A DNA stretch of 64,000 bases, from the NCBI GenBank assembly GCA_001795455.1, contig MGPB01000021.1:310001-374000 (forward strand). The letters run 5' to 3'. Positions 7,926-16,668 of the stretch are shown piece after piece. Within the stretch, counting starts at the first letter, position 1, and each line of letters opens with the position of its first letter. The notes beneath the pieces are model-generated. The model did no database searches and was not told where the DNA came from. It was given only the letters and a program-made list of their open reading frames with translations. This DNA is from Curvibacter sp. GWA2_63_95. Its GTDB lineage: Bacteria; Pseudomonadota; Gammaproteobacteria; Burkholderiales; Burkholderiaceae_C. Position numbers and translations under genes: made by a program.

Positions 7926-8258
7926 TCAAAGGCTGGTCGGTTGCAAAACAATAACCGCCATCCCAGCCAGAGCGATGCCGGCTCCAGCCATATCCCATCG
8001 GGTCAATGCCACGCCGTCAACCAGGTAGAGCCACGCCAGGGCCACGGCAATGTAGACACCACCGTAGGCGGCATAGGTTCTGCCGGCCGCACTGGGGTGG
8101 AGCGTCAGCAGCCAGGCGAATATGCCCAGCGACAAGGCTGCAGGGATCAACAGCCAGGCTGTTTTGTCCTGTTTGAACACGAGCCACGGCAAGTAACAGC
8201 CCACAATCTCTGCAATTGCGGTTGCCAAAAATAGTAGAGCGACTTTTAGGAAGTCCAT
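7926..8258 (-). CDS. ynfA: YnfA family (UPF0060) inner-membrane protein
   Basis: The 110-residue protein has four predicted membrane helices, with the family features [10 protein letters not shown] near residues 16-25 and [16 protein letters not shown] near 63-78. YnfA proteins belong to the small drug/metal transporter superfamily and are usually 105-112 residues, so this copy is full length. It is convergent with the MerR regulator. Substrate here is unknown; presence in a metal island suggests a stress role, which is inference. Confidence 0.85.
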   Translation of the reverse strand: MDFLKVALLFLATAIAEIVGCYLPWLVFKQDKTAWLLIPAALSLGIFAWLLTLHPSAAGRTYAAYGGVYIAVALAWLYLVDGVALTRWDMAGAGIALAGMAVIVLQPTSL

Positions 8259-8481
8259 AAATTGAAATTAGCCATTGAGAAGATCGCGGAATCTTCCGAT
8301 CAGTCGGTGACTGTAAGGGGCGTGCACTGGACAACCTCTTTTGATACCCATTTGGGCTGACAATTTATCACCGCTCTTTGGGTTCATACCTGGCTGTAGC
8401 TGATATTCATAGAACAAAACAAGCTGAATAACCCTTAAACCAAGTCAAGGTTAACAGTGTCCATGTCCTAAAGTTCCTGAG

Positions 8482-8501
8482 TTTTCAGAAAATACTGAAA
8501 A
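8482..8501. promoter_or_regulatory. candidate autoregulatory operator of the GbsR-cyd operon
   Basis: TTTTCAG-AAAATA-CTGAAAA is a 7-bp inverted repeat, followed at once by another TTCAGAAAA half-site. It lies 18-38 bases before the GbsR start, where a repressor would block transcription of the regulator and cydAB. Binding is inferred from symmetry and position. Confidence 0.5.
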
Positions 8502-8519
8502 TTCAGAAAACGAAGAATC

Positions 8520-9152
8520 ATGAACTTACCTCCACTCACACAGCGCTTCGTGCTGCACTTTGGCGAAATGGGCAGCCGCTGGGGCATCAACCGCACCGTG
8601 GGGCAGATTTACGCGCTGCTTTACGTCTCGGCCAAACCGCTGAATGCGGACGAAGTAGGAGAGGCACTAGGTTTCTCCCGCTCTAACGTCAGCATGGGGC
8701 TCAAAGAACTGCAGTCGTGGAACCTAGTCAGGCTGATTCACCAGCCTAACGACCGACGCGAGTATTTCCAGGCGCCCGAAGATGTGTGGGCCATCTTTCG
8801 CACGCTAGCCAACGAGCGGCGCAAACGCGAAATCGACCCGACGCTTTCCATGCTGCGCGACGCGCTGATGGAGCAGCCCAGCGGAGCGGATGACATCCAC
8901 GCCCAAGCGCGCATGAAGCAAATGCACAGTTTCATCGAATTGATGACCGACTGGCTGGACGATGTGCAAAAGATGGACTCCGAAACGCTGGCAAGTCTGA
9001 TGAAGATGGGGGCTCAGGTACAAAAGCTGCTGGAAATGAAGGACCGGGTCAAGCAGGCGTTCACCGGCAAGCCAGCAGCAGATCCCCAGGGGCTGCAAAA
9101 CGAAGCACACCCTGTTCAGTCAGAGAGAGGAGCAGGTCATGGACAGCTTTGA
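8520..9152 (+). CDS. GbsR/MarR-family transcriptional regulator
   Basis: The 210-residue protein has a winged helix at about residues 20-85 (GQIYALLYVSAKPLNADEVGEALGFSRSNVSMGLKEL; DRREYF) and a helical C-terminus, as in the GbsR family. Its end overlaps the start of cydA by 14 bases, so the two are translationally coupled and the regulator most likely controls the bd oxidase operon. A dyad immediately upstream may be its operator. The last 30 residues are low in hydrophobics and overlap the cydA ribosome site. Confidence 0.85.
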   Translation: MNLPPLTQRFVLHFGEMGSRWGINRTVGQIYALLYVSAKPLNADEVGEALGFSRSNVSMGLKELQSWNLVRLIHQPNDRREYFQAPEDVWAIFRTLANERRKREIDPTLSMLRDALMEQPSGADDIHAQARMKQMHSFIELMTDWLDDVQKMDSETLASLMKMGAQVQKLLEMKDRVKQAFTGKPAADPQGLQNEAHPVQSERGAGHGQL

Positions 9153-10464
9153 CCCCGTCGTGCTGGCCCGCATTCAATTTGCGGCCAACATCAGTTTCCA
9201 CATTCTGTTTCCCAGCATCAGCATCGGCATGGGCTGGGTGCTGCTGTTCTTTAAAACCCGCTTTAATACAACTGGACAGCAGCATTGGATGGATGCGTAC
9301 CAGTTCTGGGTGAAGGTGTTTGCCCTAACCTTTGCGCTGGGTGTGGTCAGTGGCATCACCATGAGTTTCCAGTTTGGGACCAACTGGCCGGGCTTCATGA
9401 ACACGGTAGGAAATGTGGCCGGGCCGCTCTTGGCCTACGAGGTGCTGACCGCCTTCTTCCTGGAGGCCACCATGCTCGGCATCATGCTTTTTGGCCGGGG
9501 GCGGGTGAGCGAGCGGGTGCATACCATCGCCACATTTTTGGTAGCGGCTGGCACTACGGCCTCGGCATTCTGGATTCTGGCTCTGAACTCCTGGATGCAC
9601 ACCCCGGCAGGTTTTGAAATGATTAACGGTCAGGCGCATGTCACCAGCTGGGTGGAAGTCATCTTCAATCCGTCCTTCCCCTACCGCATGGCGCACATGC
9701 TGATCGCCTCCGGTCTGACGGTGGCTTTCTTGCTAGCGGGCTTGAGTGCCTACCGCTGGTTGCTGGGAGACAAAGGCGCTACTGTGCAGGCGTCTTTGCG
9801 CACTGGGCTCACCGTTGCGGCATTGTTGATACCGCTGCAAATTGTGGTGGGTGATATGCATGGTCTCAACACCCTCAAACACCAGCCCGCCAAGTTGGCC
9901 GCCATGGAAGGCATTTGGGAAACCCAGCAGGGCGCACCCGCGGTGCTGTTTGCCTTGCCTGACCAGGCCACTCAGACCAACAAGTTTGAGGTAGCTATCC
10001 CCAAGCTGGCGTCGCTCTACCTCACACACGACTGGAATGGCGAGATCAAGGGCATTAAAGAGTTTGGTGACAAACACCCGCCCGTGGCCCCGGTGTTCTG
10101 GGCGTTTCGCGTGATGGTGGGGGTGGGCCTGCTGATGTTGGGCGTGAGCTGGCTGGCGGTGTGGCAGGTGCGCCAGCGTGGCTTGCAGCCCTGGCTGGCC
10201 CGTGTACTGGTGGCCATGACCTTCTCGGGCTGGGTGGCGTTGTTGGCGGGCTGGTATGTGACGGAGATTGGCCGTCAGCCCTGGCTGGTTTACGGCGTGT
10301 TGACCACAGCGCAGGCGGCGTCCACGGTGCCCGCCGGCAATATTGCGCTTACGCTGGCCATGTACCTTACGCTGTACACAGCCTTGCTGTTCGCCTATGT
10401 GCGGGTGGTGTTTTATCTGGCGCGCAAAGCGGCCAAAACCGAAATTGAGGTCGCCCATGCTTGA
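9139..10464 (+). CDS. cydA: cytochrome bd-type ubiquinol oxidase subunit I
   Basis: The 441-residue integral membrane protein carries the haem ligand His near residue 21 (FAANISFH) and the quinol-site motif GWYVTEIGRQPW near residues 371-382. It lacks the long Q-loop insertion of the E. coli enzyme, so it belongs to the short-loop (CioA-like, often cyanide-insensitive) class. With CydB it oxidises ubiquinol and reduces oxygen to water at low oxygen or when haem-copper oxidases are inhibited. A GAGAGGAG site precedes the ATG. cydB overlaps its end by eight bases. Confidence 0.93.
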   Translation: MDSFDPVVLARIQFAANISFHILFPSISIGMGWVLLFFKTRFNTTGQQHWMDAYQFWVKVFALTFALGVVSGITMSFQFGTNWPGFMNTVGNVAGPLLAYEVLTAFFLEATMLGIMLFGRGRVSERVHTIATFLVAAGTTASAFWILALNSWMHTPAGFEMINGQAHVTSWVEVIFNPSFPYRMAHMLIASGLTVAFLLAGLSAYRWLLGDKGATVQASLRTGLTVAALLIPLQIVVGDMHGLNTLKHQPAKLAAMEGIWETQQGAPAVLFALPDQATQTNKFEVAIPKLASLYLTHDWNGEIKGIKEFGDKHPPVAPVFWAFRVMVGVGLLMLGVSWLAVWQVRQRGLQPWLARVLVAMTFSGWVALLAGWYVTEIGRQPWLVYGVLTTAQAASTVPAGNIALTLAMYLTLYTALLFAYVRVVFYLARKAAKTEIEVAHA

Positions 10465-11506
10465 AACCAACAACCTGCTGACCCTGCCCGACCTGAGCCA
10501 AGCCGCAGGCTGGCTGCCTCTGGTGTTTGCGCTGGTGATGGCGCTGGCTATGTTGGCCTATGTGATTCTGGATGGCTACGACCTAGGGGTGGGTGTACTG
10601 CTGCGCCGAGCCGATGATGAAGCGCAAAAAGACACCATGATTGCCAGCATCGGCCCGTTTTGGGATGCCAACGAAACCTGGCTGGTTCTGGGTGTGGGCG
10701 TGCTGTTGGTGGCGTTTCCAATGGCGCACGGCGTCATCCTTGGGGCCTTGTACCTGCCGGTGGCATTGATGCTGGTGGGGCTGACGCTGCGAGGTGTGGC
10801 ATTTGACTTCAGAGTCAAGGCGCGGGCTGAACACAAGCCTTGGTGGGATCGTGCGTTTTATGCCGGTTCCCTGTTGGCGGGCTGGTCGCAGGGCTTCATG
10901 CTGGGTGGCCTGGTCACCGGCTTCGGCGGCGATTGGGGCAGTCAACTCTTCAATGCGCTGATTGGCCTGTGCCTGGTGGCGGCCTACTGCCTGCTGGGCG
11001 CGGGTTGGCTGATCATGAAGACCGAGGGTGCACTGCAACTCAAGGCCGTGCGCTGGGCGCAGGCCAGCCTGTGGCTCACAGCCGCTGGCGTGGCTGCCAT
11101 TTCGCTGGCCACACCGTGGGTCAGCCAGCGCATTTTTGACAAATGGTTCAGCTTTCCCAATGTGGTGATGTTGCTGCCGATTCCCGGCATGACGGTCGCA
11201 CTGTTTGTGGTGATTGCGCGCAGCCTCAAACGCCTGCCTACGCGCCTGGCGCAAAACAACCAGTACGGTGCGGCCGTGCCTTTTGCCAGCACCGTCGGGA
11301 TTTTTTTGTTGGCCTTCTACGGCCTCGCATACAGCCTGTTTCCGTGGTTGGTGGTGGATAAGCTGACCATCTGGAATGCCGCCAGCGCGCCCGAGGCCTT
11401 GCTGGTCATCTTTTACGGCACGGTGGTGGTGTTGCCGGTCATCATCGGTTACACGGTATTTGCGTATCGGGTGTTCTGGGGCAAGAGTACGGCGCTAAAG
11501 TATTGA
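10457..11506 (+). CDS. cydB: cytochrome bd-type ubiquinol oxidase subunit II
   Basis: I chose ATG 10457, overlapping the end of cydA; this gives 349 residues and the standard CydB beginning (LVMALAMLAYVILDGYDLGVGVL). The frame extends further upstream without coding character. Eight or nine membrane helices are visible, with FWDANETWLVLG near residue 70 as in the family. No cydX-like small frame follows. The bd oxidase tolerates metal and sulfide stress that damages other oxidases, which would fit its place in a metal island (inference). Confidence 0.93.
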   Translation: MLETNNLLTLPDLSQAAGWLPLVFALVMALAMLAYVILDGYDLGVGVLLRRADDEAQKDTMIASIGPFWDANETWLVLGVGVLLVAFPMAHGVILGALYLPVALMLVGLTLRGVAFDFRVKARAEHKPWWDRAFYAGSLLAGWSQGFMLGGLVTGFGGDWGSQLFNALIGLCLVAAYCLLGAGWLIMKTEGALQLKAVRWAQASLWLTAAGVAAISLATPWVSQRIFDKWFSFPNVVMLLPIPGMTVALFVVIARSLKRLPTRLAQNNQYGAAVPFASTVGIFLLAFYGLAYSLFPWLVVDKLTIWNAASAPEALLVIFYGTVVVLPVIIGYTVFAYRVFWGKSTALKY

Positions 11507-11682
11507 GCGTACCCGTCGCCGGCTGTTGAAGTCGATGTTCTGCAAGTCTGTTTGATGCTCGTGTTGTACGTCACTTCTTTTAAAACGTGATGTTTTTTCT
11601 ACCAAGCACACGCGGTAACCATAGGCCCTCTGGTGGCTTTCTGCGTTGTTTACTTGCTTCTGTAGCTGCTAAACTCACAGGC

Positions 11683-12036
11683 ATGCGACGCTGGCTTCTG
11701 GTCTTTCTATTGGTGCTTATGCCTATGCAGCTGACATGGGCTGCAGTGAGTACCTATTGCCAGCACGAGAGCAAGTCTTCAATCCGACATATTGGTCATC
11801 ACACTCACAAACACTCCGGTTCTATCTCGGGTGGTGATGGTGTTGTTTCCTCCGAAGTTGGATCTCTTGAAAACGACTGCGGCGTTTGCCATGCGAATTG
11901 TTCCGTAGCGTTTCAAAGCTCGTCGCAAACTTTGCGACTAATTGCAGAACCCGTGCGGATCGTTGTCAAAGCCGCTTCGTACTTAGCCCACTACCAAGAC
12001 TTACCCGAACGCCCGCAATGGGTTTCCCTGGTTTAA
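11683..12036 (+). CDS. CzcI-like periplasmic metal-response protein
   Basis: ATG 11683 gives 117 residues that begin with a clear signal peptide (MRRWLLVFLLVLMPMQLTWA). The mature start is AVSTYCQHES, followed by a His-rich stretch (HIGHHTHKH) and a CGVCHANC group. This is the pattern of the CzcI family of small exported proteins that accompany cation efflux operons in Cupriavidus and relatives. The upstream part of the open frame is discarded as non-coding. No czcCBA genes follow; the next genes are lspA and dsbB. Confidence 0.65.
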   Translation: MRRWLLVFLLVLMPMQLTWAAVSTYCQHESKSSIRHIGHHTHKHSGSISGGDGVVSSEVGSLENDCGVCHANCSVAFQSSSQTLRLIAEPVRIVVKAASYLAHYQDLPERPQWVSLV

Positions 12037-12163
12037 CCAGGGGCGTCTCAGTTGAAGCACAGATCGGTTCCTTACCGGTCCGCGTAACGTAACTTTTCTT
12101 CCCCTGGATTCTTGATCCGGCGATTTCGCCGATTGTGATTGAAGCCTGTTGGAGGAGTTGTTT

Positions 12164-12682
12164 GTGGCGCAAGCTTTTTGGCGCGTATACCCGCGTTGGG
12201 TCTGGGTCGTAGTTGTTCTGATGTTGATCTTGTTAGATCAAATCACCAAAGATTTCTTTGCTTCAATCATCCCGTTAGGGGAATCGATTGAAGTCACTTC
12301 GTGGTTTAACTTCGTACATCTTCTCAATACTGGGGCGGCGTTTTCCATCCTCGCCGATGCAGGTGGCTGGCAGCGTTGGTTTTTCATCTCTCTCAGTGTG
12401 CTGGTGGTGGTGCCAATAACGGTGCTATGTCTACTCAAAAAAATCGACCCCGCTGAGCGTTGGATAGGTGCTGGAGTTGTCGCAGGTGGTGGTGGGAACC
12501 TGATTGATCGTGTCCAGACAGGCGCCGTCGTCGATTTTCTGGATGTCCATTGGAGATCGCTCCACTGGCCAGCGTTTAACTTGGCGGACGTATTTATTTT
12601 CTGCGCCATGATCGCTTGGGTTGGGCTGTCAATCGCCATTTCAAAGCGCAAAGCTACAGGTCTACGTGAGGAGAGCCAATGA
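12164..12682 (+). CDS. lspA: lipoprotein signal peptidase (signal peptidase II), copy 1
   Basis: The protein of about 172 residues has four membrane helices and both catalytic aspartate motifs: GGGGNLIDRVQTG and FNLADVFIF. It also has NTGAAFSILADAGGWQRWFF. GTG 12164 is the likely start, six bases after GGAGGAG; a TTG at 12149 lies before that site. LspA cleaves prolipoproteins. This is an accessory copy: it overlaps dsbB by four bases and so belongs to an envelope thiol operon, while a second copy sits at 22229. Confidence 0.92.
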   Translation: MAQAFWRVYPRWVWVVVVLMLILLDQITKDFFASIIPLGESIEVTSWFNFVHLLNTGAAFSILADAGGWQRWFFISLSVLVVVPITVLCLLKKIDPAERWIGAGVVAGGGGNLIDRVQTGAVVDFLDVHWRSLHWPAFNLADVFIFCAMIAWVGLSIAISKRKATGLREESQ

Positions 12683-13095
12683 AGTCCACTTGGCTACTAC
12701 TTTTGACCGCATGGCTGCTCGCAATGTTGTCGACAGCCGGGGCTCTTTTCATTGGCGAAGTGATGCTGATGACGCCCTGTACTTTGTGTTGGTATCAGCG
12801 TATCGCGATGTTCCCCTTGGCTGTGGTTCTGGGCATTGCTAGTTACAGCAACGATCGCCAGGGTGCCGTTTATGCCTTTCCTTTGGCATTGGCCGGGACC
12901 CTGATATCCGCCTATCACACGCTGCTCGTGGCCGGTTGGATTCCAAAGGCTTGGATTCCCTGCGGTGCTGGAGTCTCGTGCGCAAATCAAAAGCTTGACA
13001 TCCTGAACGGTCTCCAAATCCCTTGGCTCTCCTTGGTTGCCTTTCTTCTCATCACCGTTTTGCTCGCCTTTTATCTCAAGAAAACTTCCAAATGA
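12679..13095 (+). CDS. DsbB-type disulfide oxidoreductase (BdbC-like)
   Basis: The 138-residue protein has four membrane helices and two periplasmic cysteine pairs: C34-x-x-C37 (TPCTLCWYQR, the family signature) and C95/C101 (PCGAGVSC). DsbB reoxidises a partner thiol oxidase and passes electrons to quinone. It overlaps lspA upstream and the dsbA-like gene downstream by four bases each (ATGA), so it is translationally coupled to its presumed partner. Confidence 0.9.
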   Translation: MKSTWLLLLTAWLLAMLSTAGALFIGEVMLMTPCTLCWYQRIAMFPLAVVLGIASYSNDRQGAVYAFPLALAGTLISAYHTLLVAGWIPKAWIPCGAGVSCANQKLDILNGLQIPWLSLVAFLLITVLLAFYLKKTSK

Positions 13096-13748
13096 AATCA
13101 AAAAAACTAACCGTTGCAATTCTCGTGGGTATCGTTGCAGCCTTCTTTGCGTTCGGTATGTACGTCTACCAGCAGCGTGTCCAGAACTCCCAAATGGACA
13201 AAGTGAGCCAAGCGGCAAGTAGGCTGATTCGTCCCAACTCTACGGTGCTTGGGCCTGTGAACGCTCCCGTGACGATCGTCGAATTCTTTGATCCCGCGTG
13301 TGAGACATGCAGAGCTTTTTACCCACTGGTGAAAGACCTGATGCGCAAACACCCCAGCGACATTCGTTTGGTGCTGCGGTATGCGCCGTTTCATCAAGGA
13401 TCCGATCAAGTCGTCAAGCTTTTAGAAGCGGCCAAGAAGCAGGACAAATACTTACCTGTTTTGGAAATGGTCCTGGCAGCGCAACCCATGTGGGCGGATC
13501 ACGGAAAGCCCAATCTGGAAGTGGCCTACCAAGCTGCTGAAAAAGCCGGATTGGACATTCAAAAAGCCCTGATTGATGCAAAGTCCAGCGAAATTGAGGC
13601 TTTGTTGGCACAGGACATACAGGACTTGACCGCATTGGAGGTCACGAAGACACCAACGTTTTTTGTGAACGGTCGAGGCCTGCCCAGTTTTGGTCCTGAG
13701 CAATTGCAGGCATTGGTGGCTGAAGAGCTGGCCAAAACTAAGAAGTGA
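13092..13748 (+). CDS. DsbA/BdbD-type thiol oxidoreductase
   Basis: ATG 13092 overlaps the dsbB stop. The 218-residue protein has an N-terminal membrane anchor (residues 5-25) and a thioredoxin-fold domain. The active site C70-E-T-C73 follows the FFDPA strand, and the cis-proline loop TPTFFVNG lies near residue 190. A helical insertion between them fits the DsbA class. It is the likely substrate oxidase of the preceding DsbB-like protein, introducing disulfides in exported proteins. Confidence 0.88.
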   Translation: MKSKKLTVAILVGIVAAFFAFGMYVYQQRVQNSQMDKVSQAASRLIRPNSTVLGPVNAPVTIVEFFDPACETCRAFYPLVKDLMRKHPSDIRLVLRYAPFHQGSDQVVKLLEAAKKQDKYLPVLEMVLAAQPMWADHGKPNLEVAYQAAEKAGLDIQKALIDAKSSEIEALLAQDIQDLTALEVTKTPTFFVNGRGLPSFGPEQLQALVAEELAKTKK

Positions 13749-13755
13749 GCCAGCG

Positions 13756-14388
13756 ATGATGAACACTCACAATGGACATGAGCACACCGACATTGCACGA
13801 CGAATGATGTTGGGAGGGCTGTTTGTGGGCTTGGTATCGCCTGCATTAATTGCTTGCTCCCCCGAAGCACAGACCTTCAAAAACACGGACATCACAGGGG
13901 CGAAATACGCACAGGACTTTCACCTGAAAGACCACAATGGCAAAGTGAGGGGACTCGCGGAGTTTCGGGGCAAGGTTACGGTCGTATTTTTTGGATTCAC
14001 CCAATGCCCGGATGTTTGCCCGACGTCCATGACCACGATGGCGGAAGTGAAGCGACTTCTTGGCGAGCAAGGTGATGCGCTGCAAGTAGTGTTCATCACG
14101 GTGGACCCTGAGCGCGACACCCTGCCGCTCCTTAAAGAGTACATGTCAAATTTCGATCCGACTTTTCTGGCACTGCGGCCCGAGCCGGCTGAGCTACCTT
14201 CTTTGGCCGCGGAGTTCAAGCTTTATTACAAGAAAGTCGAGGGAAAGACACCGACCTCTTACAGCATGGACCACTCGGCAGGAAAGTTCATTTTTGACAC
14301 TCAGGGGCAGGTACGGTTGTTTTCCCAGTATGGGACCGAGGCAAGCGTGCTCAAGGACGATATTCAGAAGCTGCTAAAAGTCAGCTGA
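13756..14388 (+). CDS. SCO1/SenC family copper chaperone
   Basis: The 210-residue protein has an N-terminal hydrophobic segment ending in LIACSP (a possible lipobox). The SCO motif C84-P-D-V-C88-P follows FFGFTQ, with the distal copper-binding His in YSMDHSAG (near residue 173). SCO proteins deliver copper to, or reduce thiols of, CuA sites in the periplasm. It starts seven bases after the DsbA-like gene in the same operon. ATG 13759 is an equally possible start. Confidence 0.9.
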   Translation: MMNTHNGHEHTDIARRMMLGGLFVGLVSPALIACSPEAQTFKNTDITGAKYAQDFHLKDHNGKVRGLAEFRGKVTVVFFGFTQCPDVCPTSMTTMAEVKRLLGEQGDALQVVFITVDPERDTLPLLKEYMSNFDPTFLALRPEPAELPSLAAEFKLYYKKVEGKTPTSYSMDHSAGKFIFDTQGQVRLFSQYGTEASVLKDDIQKLLKVS

Positions 14389-14399
14389 TAGGGCTTGGT

Positions 14400-15635
14400 A
14401 TGCGTACTGGTATTTCTCTTAAACGTGTCATTGTTGTGATGGTCTGTGCAGCGATGGCAGTGCCTGCATATACACAACCACGATCCAAGCCCAAGGTTGA
14501 AAAATCAACCAGTCCCGCAAGTTCGGACGGAATAGCGGAAGCCCGGCTTATTGAAATCTATCGCCTGATCGGGACAGCGGACACTCGTGAGGCCCTTGGG
14601 AAAGCCGAAGCGCTTGTGAAAGCGTATCCACATTTTCAGTTGGCGCAACTGGTGTACGGGGATCTGCTCACTACCCTGTCGCGTCCGATTCGCCAGATTG
14701 GTGATGTTCCCAGTGACCTAGAGCAGACCGCAGCAAACAACCTGCGAGCTTTGAGGGCGGAGTCTCAGTTGCGCATAGCGGCATTGCAACAGCGTCCTCC
14801 CGTCGACGCCATACCTGCCCAGTTTGTGGGATTGTCCAAAAGAAATAAGCATGCCATTGCAGTAGATACCGCCAAGGCACGTCTGTATCTTTTTGAGAAC
14901 GCTGGCAACAGAACCCGTTTGCTGGCCGACTACTACATCTCCGTTGGTAAGGCGGGTGTAGGTAAAAATGTTGAGGGCGATTTGCGCACCCCACTGGGGG
15001 TTTATTTCATTACCAGCAGCCTAGATCCCAAAAGCCTTCCCGATCTGTATGGGACGGGAGCACTGCCCGTCAGCTATCCCAACGTATTGGATATGCGAAG
15101 AGGGAAGACTGGCAGTGGCATTTGGCTTCATGGAAATCCATCGAGCCAGTTCACACGAGAGCCCCAGGCAACTGAGGGCTGCGTAGCGATGGCCAATCCT
15201 GATCTGGATCGCATTATTAGCACTGTGGAAATTCGAACTACCCCGGTCTTGATTGGCAAAAACTTTAAGTGGGTTCGGCCCACTGATCTCCAGTCTGAAC
15301 GCCAACAGTTGGAAGGTACTTTGCTGAGCTGGGCCTCTGCCAAAAGCTCTGGCAATGTGAGTGAGATTCTGAAGTACTACGCCAGCGACTTTAGTGCGGA
15401 TGGCAAAGATCTGAATGCATTTGGCAAGGGTGTGCACGCTGAAATGGTCAAGCTTGGCCGAAAACCGATTCAACTCAACGACGTGTCGCTGATCCGCTGG
15501 ACGGATGAGGCTGAGATTTTGGTGGCTACCTTCGGAGAACTGGTGCAGGGTGAGCGAACTGGACGCACGGTCAGGCAGTACTGGCAGAAACGCTCAGAAG
15601 CATGGAAGATCATTTACGAGGGTGTACTGGGATAG
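14400..15635 (+). CDS. L,D-transpeptidase (YkuD) with C-terminal NTF2/SnoaL-like domain
   Basis: The 411-residue exported protein has a signal peptide at 1-25. A helical region follows, then a YkuD domain (about 148-290) with catalytic His244 (WLHGNPSS) and Cys261 (TEGCVAMAN). A C-terminal domain (about 305-411) has the shape of a SnoaL/NTF2-like fold (LLSWASAKSSGNVSEILKYY; RTVRQYWQKRSEAWKIIYEG). Such enzymes crosslink peptidoglycan or attach proteins to it. It is the last gene of the lspA-dsbB-dsbA-sco operon and converges on the PCu(A)C gene. Confidence 0.88.
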   Translation: MRTGISLKRVIVVMVCAAMAVPAYTQPRSKPKVEKSTSPASSDGIAEARLIEIYRLIGTADTREALGKAEALVKAYPHFQLAQLVYGDLLTTLSRPIRQIGDVPSDLEQTAANNLRALRAESQLRIAALQQRPPVDAIPAQFVGLSKRNKHAIAVDTAKARLYLFENAGNRTRLLADYYISVGKAGVGKNVEGDLRTPLGVYFITSSLDPKSLPDLYGTGALPVSYPNVLDMRRGKTGSGIWLHGNPSSQFTREPQATEGCVAMANPDLDRIISTVEIRTTPVLIGKNFKWVRPTDLQSERQQLEGTLLSWASAKSSGNVSEILKYYASDFSADGKDLNAFGKGVHAEMVKLGRKPIQLNDVSLIRWTDEAEILVATFGELVQGERTGRTVRQYWQKRSEAWKIIYEGVLG

Positions 15636-15743
15636 CCAATTTCCTTTGAGGATCTTGGGTGCCAGTGCCTTTGTGCCCACTTGGTGGCATTTCTTGCTTA
15701 CTAAAGGAATGGGAGAGCAAATCTGCAGCGGGGTTTTTTGCGG

Positions 15744-16235
15744 CTATTTCTTTTCGTGCGGGGATGAGTTTGCTATCGGTGCATGAACGTAGACGGACTC
15801 ACGTTTTCCGTCGCTGCTTTCAAACACCAGAGTTATTTGTGACTCAAAGCCAGCTCGTACTGGTTGCTTGAGATCCATGAGCATCAAGTGATAACCGCCT
15901 GACTTGAACTCCACAGGTTCGCCAGCACGAATCAAGAGCCCCTTCACGGGTCGCATGGACATGACCCCTTGCTCCAAAAGCATCTGATGAACCTCCACAA
16001 ACCCTGCGTTTGGCGTTCGTGCTTCAACTAGCTTCACATCCTTTTTCGTCGAAATACGCATAAATGCGCCTGTTGCTTGTTGGCCGCGTACTGTCGCTCT
16101 TACCCAAGCGTCATCGACCATAACCTGTGCTCGAATCGACGTAGCTCCGAACATCTGGAAAGCCAACAATGCAACAAAAACACGAAGCTTGATAGAAGTC
16201 CTTGAGGATGGGCTCATTTGAGTTTCTAGTCTCAC
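15744..16235 (-). CDS. periplasmic copper chaperone PCu(A)C
   Basis: The protein has an N-terminal signal sequence and the PCu(A)C copper site: EVHQM (near residue 89), GVMSMRPV and GGYHLMLMDL, supplying the His-Met-His-Met ligands. PCu(A)C hands copper to the CuA centre of cytochrome oxidase together with SCO. A GTG at 16235 overlaps the stop of the DUF3703 gene; ATG 16217 is the alternative. It ends a minus-strand operon that faces the SCO-containing operon, so two partners of one pathway lie in convergent operons. Confidence 0.88.
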   Translation of the reverse strand: MRLETQMSPSSRTSIKLRVFVALLAFQMFGATSIRAQVMVDDAWVRATVRGQQATGAFMRISTKKDVKLVEARTPNAGFVEVHQMLLEQGVMSMRPVKGLLIRAGEPVEFKSGGYHLMLMDLKQPVRAGFESQITLVFESSDGKRESVYVHAPIANSSPHEKK

Positions 16236-16606
16236 AACGACTGGCGTGATTCTGCGATCGTCTGCAACATTTTGGAAGAGGGTTGCATCGGCTCAAATGC
16301 ACTGACATTTGCGCGACCGGGATTCCCAATCGGTAGGCGCCCGATTAAATGCCCCAAAGGAACCAGCGCGATTCTGAGCAATTGACCTGCCACCTCCGGG
16401 AGGTCTTTCGATTGCCAAGCCAGATTCAGCATCGCAACGTGCACCCTCAAATGAGGTTCAAAGCGGGTTTGTCCAACAATATGCGCAGCTTCCAGCAGAT
16501 GCCAACGCTGCTCAAGTTGGTCCATTGGCGTGTTTCGTGCTCTGGTCAACAAATGCTCGAACACGTCAATACTGTTTCTGGTGGTCTCTGGTTTAGGCGT
16601 TTCCAT
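16232..16606 (-). CDS. DUF3703 domain protein
   Basis: The 124-residue soluble protein matches DUF3703: AAHIVGQTRFEPHLRVHVAMLNLAWQSKDLPEVAGQLLRIALVPLG and a C-terminal GNPGRANVSAFEPM. No function is established for this family, which often lies next to heavy-metal P-type ATPases and thiol proteins, as here. It overlaps the PCu(A)C gene by four bases and follows the TlpA-like gene after 62 bases. Confidence 0.8.
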   Translation of the reverse strand: METPKPETTRNSIDVFEHLLTRARNTPMDQLEQRWHLLEAAHIVGQTRFEPHLRVHVAMLNLAWQSKDLPEVAGQLLRIALVPLGHLIGRLPIGNPGRANVSAFEPMQPSSKMLQTIAESRQSL

Positions 16607-16668
16607 GTTGAACCTCTATGTGGGAATGTAGGTTTGATGATCAATATCTGAGCCAGCGCTTGCCGCCT

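Noticed and set aside
11507..11682. A small cydX gene after cydB
   Set aside because: No short frame with a start signal, one membrane helix and a CydX-like sequence was found; CioAB-type oxidases often lack it.
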